Below, one piece after another: positions 6,189 through 10,150 of a stretch of 10,150 nt of DNA. The position numbers and the translations under genes are program-made. The DNA comes from Peptococcaceae bacterium. GTDB taxonomy: Bacteria > Bacillota > Desulfitobacteriia > Desulfitobacteriales > Syntrophobotulaceae. The notes under the pieces were generated by a model, which ran no database searches, was not told the origin of the DNA, and saw only the letters and a list, made by a program, of their open reading frames with translations. The DNA lies in the NCBI GenBank assembly GCA_012523535.1, contig JAAYII010000299.1, positions 1 to 10,150 on the forward strand, written 5' to 3'. Position 1 is the stretch's first letter, and every line of letters begins with the position of its first letter.

Positions 6189-7367
6189 TTAGGGTTTTTC
6201 AAATACTGTCTTGGGAACATAGGCATAGCCGTCCATGAGCCGGCGAACTGTCCTGCTATACACAGCCCTGGTCAGTTTATAGGGCTCTTTGGCTCCCGGT
6301 TCCGTTTTTTCCACAGCAGCTTCCACTTCGATAATTCCGGCCGGATGACCGATGCGCACTGTTTTACTCATAGCCTTAAAGCTTGCCACTTCGCTGACAA
6401 CAGTACCGGGGATAACGGATGCCGCTCCTACAACACAAGAAATGCTGCCGGGATGAGTCTGATGCATCCCGCCCATAAATAGGATCCTGGACAGGAAATC
6501 CACTGAATCGGCACTGACTTCTTCTTTAGTTAAATGATTAATTTAGGTTTTGGGTGGAGATACAAAGCCGATAAAGGGATTGGTATCTCTTATTTCCGCC
6601 TTGCTCCAGCCTTTAAAATCTAAGATTTCTTCCGCAACATAGGCTCTGATTTTTTCCAGTATTTCAATTTTATCAGCCATTTTGTTAAACTCTTGAGGGT
6701 TTTCGTCTCCCCTTAAGCCCAAATCCGCGGCTTTAACGAATATGCTGGGGTTGACCACATCCACAACGGAAATTTCTATTTCGCCAAAGCCATCGATATA
6801 AATCTTGTCTTTAACATTTCCTGTAGGTAAAAGCAGTCCCTTGACCGTACCGGCGGTAGTGGACATATCGATATTGATACGGGCCGAGGTACCGGGGACA
6901 CCGTCAATCGCATAATCCCCGATTACTTTGGTTTTGCCGTTATAGACCGGAACTTCGGTCACAAAGATCTGATTATTATTGACGCTGCGAACTCTTACTC
7001 TGGTTACAGGCTCCTCAGCCTTAATCAAGCCCTCGTCTATGGCATAGGGAGCCACACCGGCGGAAATATTGCCGCAAAGGCCGGAATAATGGATATAGGG
7101 CTTATTAATTTCCACCTGACCAAATGTATAGTCAATATCGGCATCGGGATGAGAAGATACGGAGACAAGTGCCAACTTACTGGTCAAATTGTCAGCTCCG
7201 CCCAACCCGTCGATTTGCCTGGGATCCGGACTGCCAAAAATAGAAAGGATCACTTTATCCCTTAACTCTTTATCTTTCGGCAAGTCATTTTCGTTAAGGT
7301 ATATTCCTTTGCTTGTACCCGATCTCATAATTACGGTATAAATTCTTTCCTGCTCACTAAAAGACAT
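6189..7367 (-). pseudogene. prpF: PrpF-family aconitate isomerase gene interrupted by an in-frame TAA
   Basis: Read through, the frame has 392 codons, the usual length of PrpF proteins (2-methylaconitate cis-trans isomerase family, diaminopimelate-epimerase fold). The first 274 codons contain IMRSGTSKGIY at about residues 13-23, GGADNLTSKLA (K64) and SGLCGN (C98). The spacing of 34 equals that of Lys73 and Cys107 described for Shewanella PrpF. Codon 275 (6545-6543) is TAA. The same frame then continues for 117 codons to a TAA at 6189, with family-like sequence (DFLSRILFMGGMHQTHPGS). No frameshift is needed. The stop lies where relatives have PPxDY, so TAT/TAC to TAA is the simplest change. 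The start is ATG 7367, with AGGGGG 7 nt upstream; TTG at 7373 is too close. There are no prpBCD neighbours, so methylitaconate or oxalomesaconate isomerisation are alternatives. A sequencing error would restore a normal gene. Confidence 0.82.
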
Positions 7368-7399
7368 TGCCAAACCCCCTGTTGAATAATGAAAATAGC

Positions 7400-7430
7400 G
7401 GGCCGTTGACGTGCGTTCCAGTCAAGGCCC
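7400..7430 (-). promoter_or_regulatory. hairpin in the prpF leader
   Basis: On the minus strand GGGCC-TTGAC and GTCAA-C-GGCCC form a 10-bp stem with one bulged C and a 10-nt loop. It lies about 20 nt upstream of the prpF ribosome binding site. A loose T-rich stretch (GCTATTTTCATTATT) follows, so it could be a weak attenuator. The stem also contains AGTCAAG (7420-7426, plus strand), resembling the half-sites upstream of the LysR gene, so a DNA operator is the alternative. Confidence 0.4.
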
Positions 7431-7499
7431 CTAAAACAAAGAAAGTAGAGAAATTAATTATTGGGTATCCCCCAAAGCTATAGAATAGCTCCAGCATAC

Positions 7500-7528
7500 A
7501 TAGTATAACATATCCAAATATAAATCAA
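7500..7528 (-). promoter_or_regulatory. predicted promoter of prpF
   Basis: On the minus strand TTGATT (7528-7523) and TACTAT (7505-7500) are 17 nt apart, with very AT-rich DNA upstream that could act as an UP element. Transcription would start near 7493, giving a leader of about 125 nt that contains the hairpin at 7400-7430 and a smaller AGCTAT/ATAGCT hairpin. Confidence 0.4.
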
Positions 7529-7541
7529 ATACTATTATATC

Positions 7542-7560
7542 AATAATTAGTATAATTATT
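7542..7560. repeat. AT-only inverted repeat downstream of nrdG
   Basis: AATAATTA and TAATTATT, 8-nt perfect arms around GTA, lie between the nrdG stop and the prpF promoter. With no G or C in the stem it is too weak for a standard terminator. It may help end nrdG transcription together with the T-run at 7571-7576 (minus strand), or be part of the AT-rich promoter upstream region. Confidence 0.3.
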
Positions 7561-7580
7561 TGTTTATATAAAAAAACTAT

Positions 7581-8252
7581 TTAACTTATTCCTCGGACCC
7601 GGCAGTTCAGTTTGCTGCCCGCTTCCATAAGCCAAGAAGCGGGATAGCTTTCATATTTTTTGCCGTCCAGCACTCCATGGGGCGGCTGCCGGAATTGTTG
7701 CAGGACCCATGGAGCGTCATTTCCGAGAAGTAGGCGGATTCTGGTCAGGCTCGCCTCGTCATGCCAGGCCGGTAAAACCGTGGTTCGAAATTCATAGGCC
7801 AAACCGCATTGTCGCACCCAAGCTATTGTTTTTTCCACTTCCGACCAGCTTCCCGGACAGCCCGTGAGCTGCTCATACTTTTCAGGCTCCGCCTTAATAT
7901 CCAAGGCAATATAATCGAGATAAGGAAGGTACTTTTTTAGTTGAGCCAAATGGGTACCGTTGGTATCAACTTTTATTTTATACCCCATTTCCTTTATCTC
8001 CGGGATAAGTACAGCCATATCCGGGGACAATAAGGGTTCGCCGCCGGTCAGGCACACTCCCTCCAGTAAACCTTTTCTTTCCCTAAGAAAATCGATAACC
8101 TCTTCAACAGTAATTTGCGGCTTTTCCTTGCCTAGCACTAAAGATGAATTATGACAGTATCCGCACCTGAAATTGCAGCCGGCAAAAAAAACAGTGGCGG
8201 CGATATGCCCGGGATAATCCACCAAGGAAAAGGGTTCAATATTTATCAGCAT
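7581..8252 (-). CDS. nrdG: anaerobic ribonucleotide reductase activating protein (radical SAM)
   Basis: This 223-aa radical SAM enzyme uses a 4Fe-4S cluster and S-adenosylmethionine to place the glycyl radical on NrdD. The cluster motif is CNFRCGYC (C26, C30, C33 counted from ATG 8252), a CX3CX2C pattern. It is followed by the SAM-binding LTGGEPLL at about 68-75 and VDTNGT at about 95-100. The C-terminal LQQFRQP ... RVRGIS matches the NrdG2-type subfamily. The length is usual for that group. ATG 8252 is chosen because GGCGGTGAT, close to the ideal GGAGGTGAT, ends 5 nt upstream; a TTG at 8258 overlaps that site. It lies 79 bp downstream of nrdD on the same strand, with a tandem repeat between them, and is almost surely co-transcribed with nrdD. 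Confidence 0.93.
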   Translation of the reverse strand: MLINIEPFSLVDYPGHIAATVFFAGCNFRCGYCHNSSLVLGKEKPQITVEEVIDFLRERKGLLEGVCLTGGEPLLSPDMAVLIPEIKEMGYKIKVDTNGTHLAQLKKYLPYLDYIALDIKAEPEKYEQLTGCPGSWSEVEKTIAWVRQCGLAYEFRTTVLPAWHDEASLTRIRLLLGNDAPWVLQQFRQPPHGVLDGKKYESYPASWLMEAGSKLNCRVRGIS

Positions 8253-8277
8253 TGACAATCACCGCCCATTAGTCTGT

Positions 8278-8321
8278 TTATTTCGTTTATCGGTACCGTT
8301 TGTTCCTTTTATAGGCACCGT
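8278..8321 (-). repeat. 22-bp imperfect tandem repeat between nrdD and nrdG
   Basis: Two adjacent 22-bp units (8300-8321 and 8278-8299) are identical at 17 of 22 positions. On the minus strand both read ACGGTRCCKATAAA at their start. The second contains the palindrome CGGTACCG. They fill most of the gap between the nrdD stop and the nrdG ribosome binding site. The units do not match the NrdR box that I know. Their role is unknown. Confidence 0.6.
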
Positions 8322-8331
8322 ATATTCTTTT

Positions 8332-10150
8332 TTACGCTACCCCGTCAAAAAGACTCGGTGTAACCCCTGCGATTTTATACTTGACGGTTTCCTTCTTTTC
8401 TTCCTGTTTGCCCGGGTTCATAGCCGAAATTGGCCGGTAAAAACCAGTTACCCTGGTCATGACCAGTGTTTTGCGGCCGCAGGTGGGACAATTAAAATGT
8501 TCACCTTTAATGTACTTATGATCTTCACAGATGCTGAAAGTCGGAGTCAGCGTAAAATAAGGAAGTTCGAAATTCTCAAACACTTTGCGGACAACAGCCT
8601 TGGCCACGGCCAAATCATCCAAGCTTTCGGCCAAATAACCGTGAAAGACAGTTCCGCCTGTATAAAGGGTTTGAAGTTTATCCTGAAGTTTAACGGCTTT
8701 AAAAAGGTCACTGGTATAGCCAACCGGCAAATGAGTGGAGTTTGTATAATAAGGTTCATCTTTACCGGCGGTAATAATATCCGGATATTGCTTCTTGTTT
8801 AGACGGGCCAACCGGTAACTGGTGGCCTCGGCCGGTGTAGCCTCCAGATTGTACAAATCCCCGTCCTCTTCTTGAAACTCCCGTATTTTGGTGCGCATAT
8901 AATTTAGGGTTTCCCAAGCAAAATTTTGACCGAAAGCAGTTGTAATATCGTCCGTATCGGAAGTAAAGTTGCGTATGGCCTCATTCATACCCACCAAACC
9001 GATTGTAGAAAAATGGTTTGTCCAATACTTGCCGAAACGCTTTTTAATATCCCGCAAATAGAATTTGGTATAAGGATAAAGCCCGTTCTCGGTTAATCTT
9101 TCCAGCGCCTTGCGTTTGGTTTGCAGGGCAGACCTGGCAATATTCATATGGTTATCCACCAGGGCAATAAATTGATTCCAGTTACCCTTGGCCAAATAAC
9201 CGTAAAGAGGGAGGTTTAAAGTAACGACGCCGATACTGCCGGTTAGAGGATTGGCACCAAACAGACCTCCACCGCGCTTGCGAAGTTCCCTATTATCCAA
9301 ACGCAGCCGGCAGCACATACTGCGGGCATCTTCCGGTTTCATATCGGAATTAATAAAGTTGGCGAAATAAGGAATGCCGTACTTGTCAGTCATTTTGAAT
9401 ATGGCATTGGCTACCTCGCTGTTCCAGTCAAAGCCCTTGGTTATGTTATAGGTAGGAATCGGGAAGCTGAACACATTGCCGTCTGCATCCCCTTCCAGCA
9501 TCACTTCGCAAAAAGCCAGATTAATCATATCCATTTCTTGCTGATAATCGCGGTAAGGGGTATCCAAAAATTGGCCGTTAACAATGGCCGGTTCGTCTTT
9601 TATGGCCGATTCGTCAGCCTTGACATCCAGCGTAATATTAAAAAACGGAGATTGAAAGCCTACACGGGTAGGAACATTGACGTTAAAAATAAACTCCTGA
9701 ATCCCCTGCTTTACCTGTTGGTAATCCAGCTTGTCGGCCCGCACAAAGGGAGCCAAATATGTATCAAAGCTTGACAAGGCTTGGGCTCCGGCAGCTTCTC
9801 CCTGCAAGGTATAAACAAAGTTGACAATCTGGCCCAAGGCTGAACGGAAATGTTTGGCCGGTTTGGAAGTGGTCTTTCCTTCCGCCCCTCGAAAACCGAC
9901 TAACAGGAGATCTTTTAAATCCCAACCAACGCAGTAAGGAGCCAAATCCCCCATATCGTGATTATGAATGGCTCCTGAATCATGAGCTTTGCCAACCTCA
10001 CCGGGCAAAATGGATTGCCAAAAGGCGTTGGTGGCCTTGCTGGTAACGAAACGATTCAAGCCCTGGACTGAAAAACCCATATTGGAATTTTCTTTTATCT
10101 CCCAGGTTTCCAAGCCCAAATATTCCACAAACAGTTTATTGCTGTCGTGA
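8332..10150 (-). CDS. nrdD: anaerobic ribonucleoside-triphosphate reductase (5' end outside window)
   Basis: This class III glycyl-radical enzyme reduces ribonucleoside triphosphates to dNTPs without oxygen. About 605 C-terminal residues are visible. The frame is open to the window edge (HDSNKLF precedes the GTG at 10128, which is therefore internal). About 100 residues, normally carrying the ATP-cone, should lie outside. Visible active-site features are PYCVGWDL (Cys at 9931-9933) and SMCCRL (Cys pair at 9310-9315), the usual thiyl-radical and partner cysteines of NrdD. The C-terminus has a zinc-site region, CEDH ... CPTCG. Then TRVTGFYRP carries the radical glycine at 8443-8445, 37 residues from the end. 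All expected residues seen are intact. It is followed by its activase nrdG. Whether it uses formate or a thioredoxin-type reductant cannot be decided here. Confidence 0.95.
   Translation of the reverse strand, partial: HDSNKLFVEYLGLETWEIKENSNMGFSVQGLNRFVTSKATNAFWQSILPGEVGKAHDSGAIHNHDMGDLAPYCVGWDLKDLLLVGFRGAEGKTTSKPAKHFRSALGQIVNFVYTLQGEAAGAQALSSFDTYLAPFVRADKLDYQQVKQGIQEFIFNVNVPTRVGFQSPFFNITLDVKADESAIKDEPAIVNGQFLDTPYRDYQQEMDMINLAFCEVMLEGDADGNVFSFPIPTYNITKGFDWNSEVANAIFKMTDKYGIPYFANFINSDMKPEDARSMCCRLRLDNRELRKRGGGLFGANPLTGSIGVVTLNLPLYGYLAKGNWNQFIALVDNHMNIARSALQTKRKALERLTENGLYPYTKFYLRDIKKRFGKYWTNHFSTIGLVGMNEAIRNFTSDTDDITTAFGQNFAWETLNYMRTKIREFQEEDGDLYNLEATPAEATSYRLARLNKKQYPDIITAGKDEPYYTNSTHLPVGYTSDLFKAVKLQDKLQTLYTGGTVFHGYLAESLDDLAVAKAVVRKVFENFELPYFTLTPTFSICEDHKYIKGEHFNCPTCGRKTLVMTRVTGFYRPISAMNPGKQEEKKETVKYKIAGVTPSLFDGVA

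Noticed and set aside
6117..6482. 121-codon plus-strand open frame starting just after the LysR gene
   Set aside because: It runs through the terminator hairpin and then antisense to the conserved PrpF C-terminal part; there is no good ribosome binding site and the protein has no recognisable features.
6543..6545. TAA in prpF read as a recoded amino acid or programmed readthrough
   Set aside because: TAA is not used for selenocysteine (TGA) or pyrrolysine (TAG), and no stimulatory structure was seen next to it. A nonsense mutation or sequencing error is simpler.
7371..7373. TTG as the prpF start (and likewise TTG 8256-8258 for nrdG)
   Set aside because: In both cases an ATG two codons later has the proper distance from the ribosome binding site, while the TTG is too close to it or overlaps it.
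7368..7500. Riboswitch or T-box in the prpF leader
   Set aside because: The leader has hairpins, but I could not find the T-box sequence or the conserved core of any riboswitch class I know. Only a plain hairpin is reported.
10126..10128. GTG as the real start of nrdD
   Set aside because: The frame stays open upstream to the window edge with NrdD-like residues, and the N-terminal ATP-cone region is missing, so this is an internal codon.

Overview
The window looks like chromosomal DNA of an anaerobic Gram-positive bacterium. I would guess class Clostridia, near the Peptococcaceae/Desulfitobacteriaceae, but this is inferred from gene content and not proven. The signs are an oxygen-sensitive class III ribonucleotide reductase with its activase, a secreted protein ending in S-layer homology (SLH) repeats, strong AGGAGG-type ribosome binding sites, and moderately AT-rich DNA. 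I see no insertion sequence, prophage, CRISPR array, tRNA or rRNA.

Layout from left to right. Positions 1-42 hold the first 14 codons of an unidentified minus-strand gene. At 112-540 (minus) is a YbgC/FadM-type acyl-CoA thioesterase, with a possible leader terminator upstream of it. At 830-3037 (plus) is an exported protein with two YcdB/YcdC modules and a C-terminal SLH region. A strong bidirectional terminator separates it from a convergent minus-strand pair: a UPF0316 (DUF5698/DUF2179) membrane protein (4321-4851) followed by an AbrB-family membrane protein (3107-4213). A 323-bp divergent intergenic region rich in inverted repeats leads to a LysR-type regulator (plus, to 6104), which ends at a good terminator. 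Convergent to it is a PrpF-family isomerase gene (6189-7367, minus), broken by one in-frame TAA. Last come nrdG (7581-8252) and the 3' six-sevenths or so of nrdD (8332 to the window edge), both minus, separated by a 22-bp imperfect tandem repeat.

How the parts may work together: nrdD and nrdG form the anaerobic dNTP synthesis unit. The LysR gene sits between the UPF0316/AbrB pair and prpF. Its upstream region carries four copies of AAGTCAA, one overlapping the -35 of its own predicted promoter. A related AGTCAAG lies in the prpF leader, so a small regulon of regulator, membrane protein and isomerase is conceivable, but this is inference only.

I do not see a convincing new biological system here. 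The points most worth checking are the nonsense codon in prpF, the apparent CTG start of the LysR gene inside a small hairpin that also holds its ribosome binding site, the AAGTCAA half-site cluster, and the tandem repeat between nrdD and nrdG.
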